This document shows positions 7,765 to 16,194 of a stretch of 64,000 nucleotides of DNA, in pieces (within the stretch, counting starts at the first letter, position 1; every line of letters starts with the position of its first letter). The notes under the pieces were generated by a model that had not been told where the DNA came from, did no database searches, and was given only the letters and a program-made list of their open reading frames with translations. The translations under genes were made by a program, and so were the position numbers. The DNA comes from Shimia sp. CNT1-13L.2 (lineage in GTDB: Bacteria > Pseudomonadota > Alphaproteobacteria > Rhodobacterales > Rhodobacteraceae), in contig NZ_JANDJO010000001.1 of assembly GCF_024331145.1 (NCBI RefSeq), forward strand, positions 558,001-622,000, in the 5' to 3' direction.

Positions 7765-10218
7765 TCAGACCTTCACGCGTTCCGACTTGGGATCGTACAT
7801 CGGCTTGAGCGAGGCCTCGGCTTTGACCTTCACGCCACAGACGTCGATCTCGTAGGTCGACGCCAGCACATCCGCCGCCTTCTCGCCTTCGCACGGCACG
7901 TAGCCCAGGCCAACTGCGGCACCCAGCGTGTGGCCGTAGTTACCCGACGACAGGTAGCCCACGTATTCACCGTCACGGATGATTGGTTCATTGTGGAACA
8001 GCAAGGGTTCGCTGTCAGTCAGTTTGAACTGGACCAGACGGTTCTTGGGTCCGCTTTCCTTGCGCTCGATCACCGCCTGCTTGCCGATGAAGTCGCAGTC
8101 TTTGGTCGCCTTCACGGCAAAGCCCAGACCGGCATCCACGACGTGGTCTTCGCAGGTGATGTCGTGACCAAAGTGTCGGAAGCCCTTCTCGATCCGGCAG
8201 CTGTCCATCATGTGCATGCCGCAGAGTTTCAGGCCCATGTCCTGACCGGCTTCGAACAGGGTTTCAAAGGCATGCCCCGCCATATCCGAGGAGACATAGA
8301 TCTCCCAGCCCAGCTCGCCGACATAGGTCACGCGGTGTGCACGGGCGAGGCCCATGCCCAGCTCGATCTCCTGCGCGGTGCCGAAGGGGTTCGCGGCGTT
8401 CGAGAAATCAGCCGGGGACACGGCTTCCAGCAGTTTGCGCGAATTTGGTCCCATCACGGCCAGAACACCCTCGCCAGCGGTCACATCAGTGATCACCACG
8501 TTGAAGTTGCCCTTGTTGCGCATCATCCAGGTCTGGTCGGCCAGACGGGTCGCCGCCGGCGTCACCACGAGGTACGACGTCTCGGTCAGACGGGTCACTG
8601 TCACATCCGCTTCGATGCCGCCGCGGTTGTTCAGGAACTGGGTGTAGACGATCTTGCCGTTGGGCACCGAGTAGTCGCCGCCCCCGACATAGTTCATGAA
8701 GGCTTCGGCATCCGGGCCTTCGACGCGGATTTTGCCGAAGGACGACATGTCGTACATGCCGACGTTCTCGCGCACGGCACGGTGCTCGGCGGCCGAGTTC
8801 TCGAACCAGTTCTGGCGCTTCCAGCTGTACTGGTATTCGCGTTCCTGACCCTCGTTGGCGAACCAGTTTGCCCGTTCCCACCCGGCCAGTTCGCCCATCA
8901 CGGCGCCCTGTTCTTTCAGGTGGTGATGGAACGGCGTGCGGCGGACACCGCGAGCCGTGGCCTTCTGGCGATAGGGGAAGTGATCGGCATAAAGCAGGCC
9001 AAGCGTTTCCTTGGAGCGTTCGAAGAGGTACTGCTTGTTGCCCTGGAACGGCTGCATCCGGCTGATGTCAACATCGCCAAGGTCAAACGGCTTTTCGCCT
9101 GTATCCATCCATTCCGCCAGCGCCATGCCTGCGCCACCCGCCGACTGGATGCCGATCGAGTTGAAACCCGCAGCAACCCAGACGTTGTCCATCTCGGGTG
9201 CAAGGCCAAGGTGGTAGGCGTCATCGGGGGTAAAGGATTCAGGACCGTTGAAGAAGGTGTGAATGCCCGCCTCGGCCAGCATCGGCATCCGGTTGATCGC
9301 GTCTTCGAGGATCGGTTCGAAATGGTCGAAGTCTTCCGGCAGCTGGTCGAATTCAAAGCTGTCGGGAATGCCGTTCATCGCCCAGGGTTTTGCATTCGGC
9401 TCGAAGGCGCCAAGCATCATCTTGCCAGCATCTTCCTTGTAGTAGGCACATTCATCGGGAACGCGCAGAACCGGAAGCTGGGTCAGGCCTTCGATCGGCT
9501 CGGAGACGATGTAGAAGTGTTCACAGGCGTGCAGCGGTACGTTGACACCGGCCATGCGGCCCACTTCATGCCCCCACATGCCAGCACAGTTCACGATCAT
9601 GTCGCACTCGATATGGCCGGACGCCGAACCATCGTCGGCAACCCAGTCGACACCGGTGACCTTGCGGCCCTCCTTGACGATATCGGTGACCTTGATGCGT
9701 TCCTTCACGATGCCGCCTCGCTGGCGGGCCCCCTTGGCCAGCGCCAGGGCGATGTTCGCCGGGTCGCCCTGCCCGTCAAGCGGCAGGTAGACAGCCCCGA
9801 CAACGCCGTCGAGGTTCAGGTGCGGGTACATTTCCTGCACGCGTTCGTTCGAGATTTCCTCGACTTCGACGCCGAAGGCACGGGCCATCGCGGCCTGGCG
9901 GTAAATCTCTTCCTTGCGCTCCTCGGTCAGCGCCACGGTGATCGAGCCAACACGCTTGAAGCCGGTCGCCACACCGGTTTCCTCTTCCAGCGAGCCATAG
10001 AGTTCCTGGCTGTACTTTGCCAGCTTGGTCATGTTGGCCGTTGCGCGCAGCTGCGCGATCAGGCCAGCCGCGTGCCAGGTGGTGCCGGACGTCAACTGCT
10101 TGCGTTCAAGCAGCACAACATCCTCCCAGCCGAGTTTGGTCAGGTGATAGGCCACCGAACAGCCTACGACGCCACCGCCGATAATGACCACGCGGGCCTT
10201 GGTAGGAAGATCAGCCAT
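7765..10218 (-). CDS. Dimethylglycine/sarcosine dehydrogenase-like flavoprotein with GcvT domain (paralogue 1)
   Basis: An 817-residue two-part enzyme of the dimethylglycine/sarcosine dehydrogenase family, predicted to demethylate an N-methylated glycine and pass the one-carbon unit to tetrahydrofolate. Residues 10-19 (VVIIGGGVVG) form the FAD dinucleotide motif. His49 in TTWHAAG corresponds to the covalent FAD histidine of dimethylglycine dehydrogenase. The C-terminal half (from about residue 440) is a GcvT-like folate domain with GELGWEIYV and CRIEKGFRHFGHD blocks. The ATG at 10218 is better spaced from GGAGAG than the ATG at 10221. It is last in the presumed demethylation operon after a 98-bp gap that may hold its own promoter. 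Confidence 0.88.
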   Translation of the reverse strand: MADLPTKARVVIIGGGVVGCSVAYHLTKLGWEDVVLLERKQLTSGTTWHAAGLIAQLRATANMTKLAKYSQELYGSLEEETGVATGFKRVGSITVALTEERKEEIYRQAAMARAFGVEVEEISNERVQEMYPHLNLDGVVGAVYLPLDGQGDPANIALALAKGARQRGGIVKERIKVTDIVKEGRKVTGVDWVADDGSASGHIECDMIVNCAGMWGHEVGRMAGVNVPLHACEHFYIVSEPIEGLTQLPVLRVPDECAYYKEDAGKMMLGAFEPNAKPWAMNGIPDSFEFDQLPEDFDHFEPILEDAINRMPMLAEAGIHTFFNGPESFTPDDAYHLGLAPEMDNVWVAAGFNSIGIQSAGGAGMALAEWMDTGEKPFDLGDVDISRMQPFQGNKQYLFERSKETLGLLYADHFPYRQKATARGVRRTPFHHHLKEQGAVMGELAGWERANWFANEGQEREYQYSWKRQNWFENSAAEHRAVRENVGMYDMSSFGKIRVEGPDAEAFMNYVGGGDYSVPNGKIVYTQFLNNRGGIEADVTVTRLTETSYLVVTPAATRLADQTWMMRNKGNFNVVITDVTAGEGVLAVMGPNSRKLLEAVSPADFSNAANPFGTAQEIELGMGLARAHRVTYVGELGWEIYVSSDMAGHAFETLFEAGQDMGLKLCGMHMMDSCRIEKGFRHFGHDITCEDHVVDAGLGFAVKATKDCDFIGKQAVIERKESGPKNRLVQFKLTDSEPLLFHNEPIIRDGEYVGYLSSGNYGHTLGAAVGLGYVPCEGEKAADVLASTYEIDVCGVKVKAEASLKPMYDPKSERVKV

Positions 10219-10237
10219 CATGCTCTCCGAAATTCAG

Positions 10238-10254
10238 AATCTGATAAAATCTGA
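10238..10254. promoter_or_regulatory. Direct repeat AATCTGA x2 upstream of the distal demethylase gene
   Basis: AATCTGA occurs at 10238-10244 and 10248-10254, a 10-bp period (one helical turn), 20-36 bp before the demethylase start. Read on the minus strand this is TCAGATT-N3-TCAGATT. Phased direct repeats are the usual target of AraC-family activators, and a GlxA-like AraC regulator is the preceding gene. CACGAAA at 10289-10295, matching the core of the XRE-regulator repeats, also lies in this gap. Confidence 0.35.
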
Positions 10255-10319
10255 CACGGAGTTGCGGCGGGAAATCCACCAAAAACGCCACGAAATGTGA
10301 CGCATTCTACACCTTGTCG

Positions 10320-11306
10320 CTATTTCCCGTTCATTCTGCGCTGTTTGCGCATCGCCAGGGGGGTCACGCCGAAAAAGCTTTTGTAGAGGCCGGAAAAGCC
10401 GCTGCCAAAGCCGCAGGCAAGGCCGATCTCGCGCACGCTGAGGGTGGTGTTCAATAGCAGGTTGTTGGCCTTGCTCAGGCGAAGTTCGCGGTAATAGGTG
10501 TTGGGCGTGGTATCCAGGAAGGTGCGGAACTTGCGCTCGAGCGAGCGGTTGGAAATTCCCAGTAGACGCACCAACTCGTGGATCGGCAGCGGTTCCTCGA
10601 TATTGGCCGTCATGAGTTCGATACAGTCATCCAGCTCTTTGTCGCCCGTGTTGGTGCCCTTCACGCCGCTGTAGGGCTGCGGGGTCGAGAAGTCGCGGAT
10701 GCGTTCGTGCAGCAGGATGTCGGCGACCGTCATCTTTGCGGCGGCCGAGATATGGCGACCTGCCACGGCAAGGGCCACATCGATTGTGGCTTCCATTCCG
10801 GCACAGGTGACAACCTGTCCGTCTTCAATGGCCAAGAGCGAGTAGGCATCAAAGGTGCCCTGCTTCTCTCGCATGAAGGCGGAGTTTTCCCAATGGGTGG
10901 TCAGCGCCGCATGTTTGCCGCCGCGTTCGCTGATGTAACGCGCTGCGGCTTCGGCCAGCAGGTAGACCTGGGCATTGCGGAATGTATAGCGATCCACCTG
11001 TTGCCCAACCGAGAGCGCCGGGTTGCTGGGGTCAGAGTTGCCAAGCACGAAGAGATAGTCTGCCGTCGGGCGTGGCTCGACCGGTTTGGTTTCAACCAGA
11101 ACGCCAGTGCGGCTGCGCACCAGCCCCCCGTGCAGAGACCGGAAGGTCCAGCTGAACACCGGCTGTACACTGACCCGGTTGGCGATCATGAGAACATCCA
11201 CGATGCCCGCGAGTTCGATCAGCACGAACTCCTCGGCCAAGAGGATGTCAAAATGGAAGGTGCGTGTCGCGGATTCGAAATCGCGTTTACGTGCCGATGC
11301 CGTCAT
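10320..11306 (-). CDS. GlxA-like AraC-family transcriptional regulator
   Basis: A 328-residue regulator with an N-terminal DJ-1/PfpI-like sensing domain (about residues 20-200; LLAEEFVLIELAGIVDVLMIAN and CAGMEATIDVALAVAGRHI) and a C-terminal double helix-turn-helix of the AraC type (about 225-322; LVRLLGISNRSLERKFR and EIGLACGFGSGFSGLYKSFF). The family includes GbdR and CdhR, which activate glycine betaine and carnitine catabolism on binding the methylated amine. It starts 3 bases after the homocysteine methyltransferase stop, within the demethylation operon. GbdR-like function is inferred from architecture and context. Confidence 0.88.
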   Translation of the reverse strand: MTASARKRDFESATRTFHFDILLAEEFVLIELAGIVDVLMIANRVSVQPVFSWTFRSLHGGLVRSRTGVLVETKPVEPRPTADYLFVLGNSDPSNPALSVGQQVDRYTFRNAQVYLLAEAAARYISERGGKHAALTTHWENSAFMREKQGTFDAYSLLAIEDGQVVTCAGMEATIDVALAVAGRHISAAAKMTVADILLHERIRDFSTPQPYSGVKGTNTGDKELDDCIELMTANIEEPLPIHELVRLLGISNRSLERKFRTFLDTTPNTYYRELRLSKANNLLLNTTLSVREIGLACGFGSGFSGLYKSFFGVTPLAMRKQRRMNGK

Positions 11307-11309
11307 ATC

Positions 11310-12206
11310 TCAAACCACCTCATGTCCTGCGGCACGCAATGTACGCGCCAGTTCGGCGATGTGATCGGGCCCCACTTCGCAGCAGCCCCCGACAATGGTC
11401 GCGCCCTGTTCCACCCACTGCATTGCAAAAGCCGTGTAGGCCTTGGGCGTCAGATCGACCCGGGCCTGAAGGGCATCCACCGTCGGGCTGTCCTGAAGAA
11501 AGCCGTCGGAGATGCGGGTGAACCCGTTGCCATAGGCCCCGAAAGGTTTCCCAAACCCCTTGATGATATCGAGCGCCGCAGCAATCGCCTCCGGGCGCGA
11601 ACAGTTCACGAGAACCGCATCCGGCGCATAGGTTTCTACGATACCAGCCAGATCGCCTACGCCCTCGCCAGACCGCAGCAAGGACCCGTCGTCATCATTG
11701 ACCGTGACGGAAAGCCAGACCGGTTTGCTTGCGGCGCGACAACCGCGCAAGGCGCCTTCCGCCTGGGCAACGGACGAGGCCGTCTCGATCAGGAACAGGT
11801 CAACACGGGCATCCATCATCCCGACCAACTCGGCATAAGGCACTTCGGCTTCGTCAGGCGGAGGGCAGATGTCCGGGCGATAGGACGCGCCCAAAGGCCC
11901 GAGCGACGCGGCAATGCGTCCCGAACCGTGTTTGGCAACTGCCGCCTCGGCCTCTTGCAGCGCCATTTCGACCAGCTCGTCGAATTTGTCTTCAATGCCA
12001 CCCATCGGCAGGCGGTCGCGATGCACCGCATATGTGTTTGTCGTGGCGATGGTTGCGCCCACATCGAAATATTCGCCATGCACCTCGCGCACCAGGTGCG
12101 GATATTCAAGCATAACCGAGGTCGACCAGAGAGGAGTGGGACGGTCACCCGCCCGTTTCACGAGTTCCTGACCAATAGAGCCGTCAAGCAGAGTAATCTG
12201 GGTCAT
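11310..12206 (-). CDS. Homocysteine S-methyltransferase (betaine-homocysteine methyltransferase-like)
   Basis: A 298-residue zinc methyltransferase that moves a methyl group to homocysteine, giving methionine. The zinc ligands are visible as Cys202 (VNCSRP) and Cys275-Cys276 (GGCCEVGP), the hallmark of the BHMT/MmuM/MetH family. Between two dimethylglycine-dehydrogenase-like enzymes and beside a GbdR-like regulator, glycine betaine is the likely donor, with dimethylglycine as product. S-methylmethionine is the main alternative. Its start overlaps the previous stop by ATGA, with AGGAGG upstream, so it is translationally coupled to the quinone-reductase-like gene. Confidence 0.88.
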   Translation of the reverse strand: MTQITLLDGSIGQELVKRAGDRPTPLWSTSVMLEYPHLVREVHGEYFDVGATIATTNTYAVHRDRLPMGGIEDKFDELVEMALQEAEAAVAKHGSGRIAASLGPLGASYRPDICPPPDEAEVPYAELVGMMDARVDLFLIETASSVAQAEGALRGCRAASKPVWLSVTVNDDDGSLLRSGEGVGDLAGIVETYAPDAVLVNCSRPEAIAAALDIIKGFGKPFGAYGNGFTRISDGFLQDSPTVDALQARVDLTPKAYTAFAMQWVEQGATIVGGCCEVGPDHIAELARTLRAAGHEVV

Positions 12207-13267
12207 GTGGCCTCCTGTGGCGGAATAAGGACAAGTTTGCCCGGAAGAGTTTTTGCCATGAAATCCTCCTGAGCCTGCCCGATCATGCGCAAATCGTAGG
12301 TTTGCGACACCAATGGGCGAATTCGGCCTGCGTTCATGAGCATGACAAGACGTTCGAACACTTCGGGCGGTTGGTAAGTACAGCCGTGGATCGTGATGTC
12401 CGGCAGATAGATTTCCCGCAGATCGGCTTCGACGATCGGGCCGGCAATGGCACCGGACACGGCATAGTGCCCGCCCTGTTTGAGACTGCGGATCAGGTCG
12501 GGGAAGACAGGCCCGCCAACAACGTCGATGACCACATCGTAGGTGGAAAGCGCAGGCGTTTGCCCGCGTTCCAGAATGTCAGCCGCCCCGGCATTGCGCA
12601 CGACATCGGCCTTCGCGGCCGAGGTCTGACCGGTCACACGCGCGCCACGCAAGGCCGCGAGTTGAACCGCCGCAAGACCGACACCACCAGATGCACCGGT
12701 GATCAGCACCGATTGCCCGTCGCGCACCCCGGCGCGGGTCAGCAGGTTTTCAGCCGTGCCAAAGGCACAGGGGATCGCGGCGATTTCGATGTCTGACAGA
12801 GGGGACGCGGATACATCGTAGATGTCCGCCGCCTCGACAAGACAGTATTGCGCGAATGCGCCATCAACCTCGGAGCCCAGCGCGATATAGGCGGTCGGGT
12901 TTTCAGACGTGGGGCGTGGCAGGTTGATCGGCCCTGTCACACGTGCCCCGATCTGAAGATCGACACCTTCGCCGATGGCCACAACGATGCCACAGAGATC
13001 GCCGCCCTGAATACGTGGAAACTGAAGCGCTCCGGCATGGCCACCGGCCTCGACCTCCTGGTCGACATCATCGGTCGCTCCGGTCACGTCAGAGGAATAC
13101 CAGCCGATACGGGTGTTGATGTCGGTGTTGTTCACACCGGCGGCCAACACCCGCACCAGAACCTGCCCCGACACGGGTCGCGGGACAGGGATGTCCTCTC
13201 TCCATTCCAGCACCTCCGGGCCGCCATGCCCGGTCAGGTAAACGCCTTTCATCAGCTCTGGTATCAT
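12203..13267 (-). CDS. Zinc-type alcohol dehydrogenase/quinone oxidoreductase-like protein
   Basis: A 354-residue MDR-superfamily protein with a GroES-like N-terminal domain (GHGGPEVLEWRED, VLAAGVNNTDINTRIGW) and a Rossmann domain with VLITGASGGVGLAAVQLAALRG (about residues 185-206). The first catalytic-zinc cysteine position is replaced (NNTDIN), pointing to the zinc-free quinone oxidoreductase/zeta-crystallin branch. Substrate is unknown. Its place in the demethylation operon, coupled to the methyltransferase, suggests removal of a reactive carbonyl or a redox role. Confidence 0.8.
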   Translation of the reverse strand: MIPELMKGVYLTGHGGPEVLEWREDIPVPRPVSGQVLVRVLAAGVNNTDINTRIGWYSSDVTGATDDVDQEVEAGGHAGALQFPRIQGGDLCGIVVAIGEGVDLQIGARVTGPINLPRPTSENPTAYIALGSEVDGAFAQYCLVEAADIYDVSASPLSDIEIAAIPCAFGTAENLLTRAGVRDGQSVLITGASGGVGLAAVQLAALRGARVTGQTSAAKADVVRNAGAADILERGQTPALSTYDVVIDVVGGPVFPDLIRSLKQGGHYAVSGAIAGPIVEADLREIYLPDITIHGCTYQPPEVFERLVMLMNAGRIRPLVSQTYDLRMIGQAQEDFMAKTLPGKLVLIPPQEAT

Positions 13268-13304
13268 GGAGAGGTCCTTTCTTGTGCCCTGGATGCCCCT
13301 GCCA

Positions 13305-13326
13305 GCAGACGGAGTTTTCCGCCTGC
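13305..13326 (-). other. Intercistronic hairpin in the demethylation operon
   Basis: GCAGACGGA/TCCGCCTGC with a 4-base loop (on the minus-strand RNA one G-U pair completes the 9-bp stem). There is no U-run, so it is more likely an mRNA-stability or partial attenuation element than a full terminator. Confidence 0.4.
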
Positions 13327-13345
13327 CGACAAGGCTAACCCAAGG

Positions 13346-15799
13346 TTACGCACGCAGCCTTTCGTTGGCCGGATCCCAGAGAGGTTCGTCTTTCTGAACC
13401 ACGGCGCGATACTTCTCGCCATAGATCTCGACCTCAAGTTCCGTGCCCGGCTCGGCGTGTTCGGGCTTGATCATGCCCAGCGCGATGGATGCGCCGATGC
13501 GGTGACCGTAGCCACCCGAGGTGGTCTCGCCGATGATCTCGCCGTCCTTCCAGACACAGGACATGTAAGGTGCATCCGCATCTCCTGCGTCCACGATCAA
13601 GGTCACGAAGGTCTTCTTCACGCCCTGTTGCTTTTCCGAAAGGATCGCGGCCTTGCCCGGGAAGTCCTGCGGCTTGTCGAGTTTGACAAAGCGGCCAAGA
13701 CCACCTTCCAGCAGCGAATAGTCGGTCGACAGATCGCCCTTCCACGCACGATAGCCTTTTTCAAGACGCATCGAGTTGAGCGCATACATGCCAAACGGCT
13801 TGGCCCCGGCATCGAGGATCGCGTCATAGATGGCGGGCATGTCTTCGTTCAGCGCGTGGACTTCCCAGCCCAGTTCACCGGCAAAGGACACACGCACCAG
13901 ATGGGCGGGCTTGCCTGCCACAGTGGCGGCCTGATGGGTCAGCCAACCCAGCGAAAGGTCGGCATCGTCGCTGAGGCCACCAATGATCTCGCGCGATTTT
14001 GGGCCGGTCACGATCAGCGTGTCGCGGGTGGTGGTGACGTCTTCGACAGTCACACCAGCGGGCATTGCCTGAACCAGAATGTCACGGTCGTGCCACTGCG
14101 CGGTGGCGGCAGTGATCATCACGAACTCGTCCTCGCCCAGACGCAGACAGGACATTTCCGTCAGGATACGGCCACGCGGATCGGAGATGTAGACCAGGTT
14201 GATACGGCCCACCTTCGGAAGACCGCCGGCAACCAGCCCGCGCAGTGCCTCGGCGGCACCTTCGCCTTTGACCATGAAGCGCGAGAAACCCGGAAGATCC
14301 AGCACACCACAGTTGTCGCGGACGTTCTCGACCTCTTCCTTGATGCGCTGCTCCCAAGGACCAGAACGGCCCCAGGTGTGCGTTGCTTCTTCCGAAGTGT
14401 CGTCACCGTCTTTGGCAAACCAGTTGGCGCGTTCCCAACCGTTGTAGGCCCCCATCTGGCCGCCCAGCGCCTTGACCTTGTCGTGCACCGGCGACAGTTT
14501 CTTGTCGCGGGCTGCGGGCCATTCGTGGTGCGGATAGTGCATGGCGTATTCGTTGCCGTAGACTTCCATGCCTTTCTGATCGCAGTAATCCTGGTCGGTG
14601 TAGTCGGTATAGCGGCGCGGATCGACCGCCCACATATCCCACTCGGTGGCACCATCGACGATCCATTCGGCCATGACCTTACCGGCGCCACCGCCCTGCG
14701 CGATGCCGAAGGTAAAGACGCAAGCCTCGAAGGCGTTCTCGACACCCGGCATCGGGCCGATCAGCGGCAGACCATCAGGCGCATAGGGGATCGGGCCGTT
14801 GATGACACTCGAGACGCCCGAGGTTGCCATCAGCGGCACACGTTCCATTGCGTCGGTGACGATGTCTTCGATCCGGTCAAGATCTTCCTGCCAAAGCTGG
14901 AACGAGAAGTCCTCGGGCATCTTGTCATCGGTCGACGACAGCCAGTGGCCTTTGCAGTTCGGCTCGTAGGGGCCAAGGTTGTAGCCGTTCTTTTCCTGAC
15001 GCAGATAGTAGGACACATCCACGTCACGGATCAGCGGAAGCTTCTTGCCGTGCTCTTTGGACCAGGCTTCGACTTCGGGGATCTGCTCGGTCAGCAGGTA
15101 CTGGTGCTCCATGACCATCATCGGCACGGTGCGGCCGCCATAGGGCAGGAACCATTCGCCAACGCGCTGGGCATAGTAGCCGGCCGCGTTCACGACATAG
15201 TCACATTCGATGTCGCCCTTGTCGGTGTGCACGATCCAGGTCTTGTCTTCCTTCTGGGTCACGCCGGTGGCGGGGCAGAAACGGATGATTTTCTGTCCCA
15301 TGTCGCGCGCACCCTTGGCAAGCGCCTGGGTCACCTGTGCCGGGTCGATGTCACCATCGGTCGGATCCCACAGCACGCCTTCAAGGTCATGGGTTTCAAG
15401 GAACGGGTAATGCTCCTTGGTCTCTTCCGGGGTCCAGATCTCCATCTCGATACCCTGGTAGCGACCCATCGACTTGGCGCGTTCGAATTCCTGCATACGC
15501 TCTTTGGTATGCGCCAGACGGATCGAGCCCGACTGGTGATAGTTCATCGGATAGTCGACCTCTTCGCCGAGACGTGCATAGAGCTCGGTCGAGTAGCGCT
15601 GCATGTTCATGATCGCCCAGGAGGTCGAAAACGTCGGCACGTTGCCTGCGGCGTGCCAGGTCGAACCGGCGGTCAGCTCGTTCTTTTCGAGCAGCACACA
15701 ATCGGTCCAGCCTTTCTTGCCAAGGTGATACAACGTCGAGGCACCGATAACGCCGCCGCCGATGATGACCACACGGGCCTTGGATGGAAAATCAGACAT
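13346..15799 (-). CDS. Dimethylglycine/sarcosine dehydrogenase-like flavoprotein with GcvT domain (paralogue 2)
   Basis: An 817-residue paralogue of the enzyme at 7765-10218, with the same layout: VVIIGGGVIG at residues 10-19, covalent-FAD-type His49 in STWHAAG, and a GcvT folate-binding half with AGELGWEVHA and MRLEKGYRAW blocks. The sequence after the FAD histidine (NVPTFSTSW versus LIAQLRATA) differs sharply from paralogue 1, so different N-methyl substrates are likely. GGGAG precedes ATG by 6 bases. A 13-bp gap separates it from the Gfa-like gene upstream; a hairpin (13305-13326) lies in the 78-bp gap downstream. Confidence 0.88.
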   Translation of the reverse strand: MSDFPSKARVVIIGGGVIGASTLYHLGKKGWTDCVLLEKNELTAGSTWHAAGNVPTFSTSWAIMNMQRYSTELYARLGEEVDYPMNYHQSGSIRLAHTKERMQEFERAKSMGRYQGIEMEIWTPEETKEHYPFLETHDLEGVLWDPTDGDIDPAQVTQALAKGARDMGQKIIRFCPATGVTQKEDKTWIVHTDKGDIECDYVVNAAGYYAQRVGEWFLPYGGRTVPMMVMEHQYLLTEQIPEVEAWSKEHGKKLPLIRDVDVSYYLRQEKNGYNLGPYEPNCKGHWLSSTDDKMPEDFSFQLWQEDLDRIEDIVTDAMERVPLMATSGVSSVINGPIPYAPDGLPLIGPMPGVENAFEACVFTFGIAQGGGAGKVMAEWIVDGATEWDMWAVDPRRYTDYTDQDYCDQKGMEVYGNEYAMHYPHHEWPAARDKKLSPVHDKVKALGGQMGAYNGWERANWFAKDGDDTSEEATHTWGRSGPWEQRIKEEVENVRDNCGVLDLPGFSRFMVKGEGAAEALRGLVAGGLPKVGRINLVYISDPRGRILTEMSCLRLGEDEFVMITAATAQWHDRDILVQAMPAGVTVEDVTTTRDTLIVTGPKSREIIGGLSDDADLSLGWLTHQAATVAGKPAHLVRVSFAGELGWEVHALNEDMPAIYDAILDAGAKPFGMYALNSMRLEKGYRAWKGDLSTDYSLLEGGLGRFVKLDKPQDFPGKAAILSEKQQGVKKTFVTLIVDAGDADAPYMSCVWKDGEIIGETTSGGYGHRIGASIALGMIKPEHAEPGTELEVEIYGEKYRAVVQKDEPLWDPANERLRA

Positions 15800-15812
15800 G
15801 AGAACTCCCTAG

Positions 15813-16184
15813 TTAGTCTGTTTGCGGAACGCCGTCCGCAATCTCGTAGTAGTCGCCCTTGTCGGCGACAAAGATGTGCTTGGAGAGCTTGAGACCGGTT
15901 GGCCCGTCGACGGCTCCAAGGGAAAAGCTGATCGTGTCCTCATCATGGGCTTTCCAGAACAGGAAAGACCCGCACTTGGGACACAGGCCGCGTTTGGCCG
16001 TTTCGGAAGCGGCAAACCAAAGCACCTCTCCCGTGATCTTGAGATCGTCTTCGGCAACAAAGGCTGATGACCATACGCCACCGGATTGTTTGCGGCATTG
16101 GCTGCAATGGCACATAGACGGCCCTTGCGGCCGGGCCGACGTTTCGAAACGGATGTCTCCGCAAAGGCAGGATCCCTTAAGCAT
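15813..16184 (-). CDS. Gfa/CENP-V-family zinc protein (formaldehyde-glutathione adduct-forming enzyme-like)
   Basis: A 123-residue protein keeping all seven cysteines of the Gfa fold: Cys6-x-Cys8 (SCLCG), Cys25-x-Cys27-xx-Cys30 (MCHCSQC) and Cys68-xx-Cys71 (CPKCGS). Gfa proteins bind two zinc ions and are linked to glutathione-dependent formaldehyde handling, although many homologues have unknown substrates. In an operon with two demethylases that release one-carbon units, formaldehyde or glutathione-adduct handling is plausible. Start: ATG at 16184 with GAGGGG 8 bases upstream; a GTG at 16187 is the alternative. It follows the XRE regulator by about 10 bp. Confidence 0.85.
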   Translation of the reverse strand: MLKGSCLCGDIRFETSARPQGPSMCHCSQCRKQSGGVWSSAFVAEDDLKITGEVLWFAASETAKRGLCPKCGSFLFWKAHDEDTISFSLGAVDGPTGLKLSKHIFVADKGDYYEIADGVPQTD

Positions 16185-16194
16185 CACGCGCCCC

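Noticed and set aside
7750-10254. Open frame of 834 codons on the plus strand opposite the first demethylase gene
   Set aside because: It is an antisense shadow of a high-GC gene with strong codon periodicity. It has no family likeness and no ribosome site, whereas the minus-strand frame encodes a complete enzyme.
12848-15892. Open frame of 1014 codons on the plus strand
   Set aside because: Antisense to the second demethylase and neighbours; the translation shows low-complexity His/Arg/Val composition typical of shadow frames.
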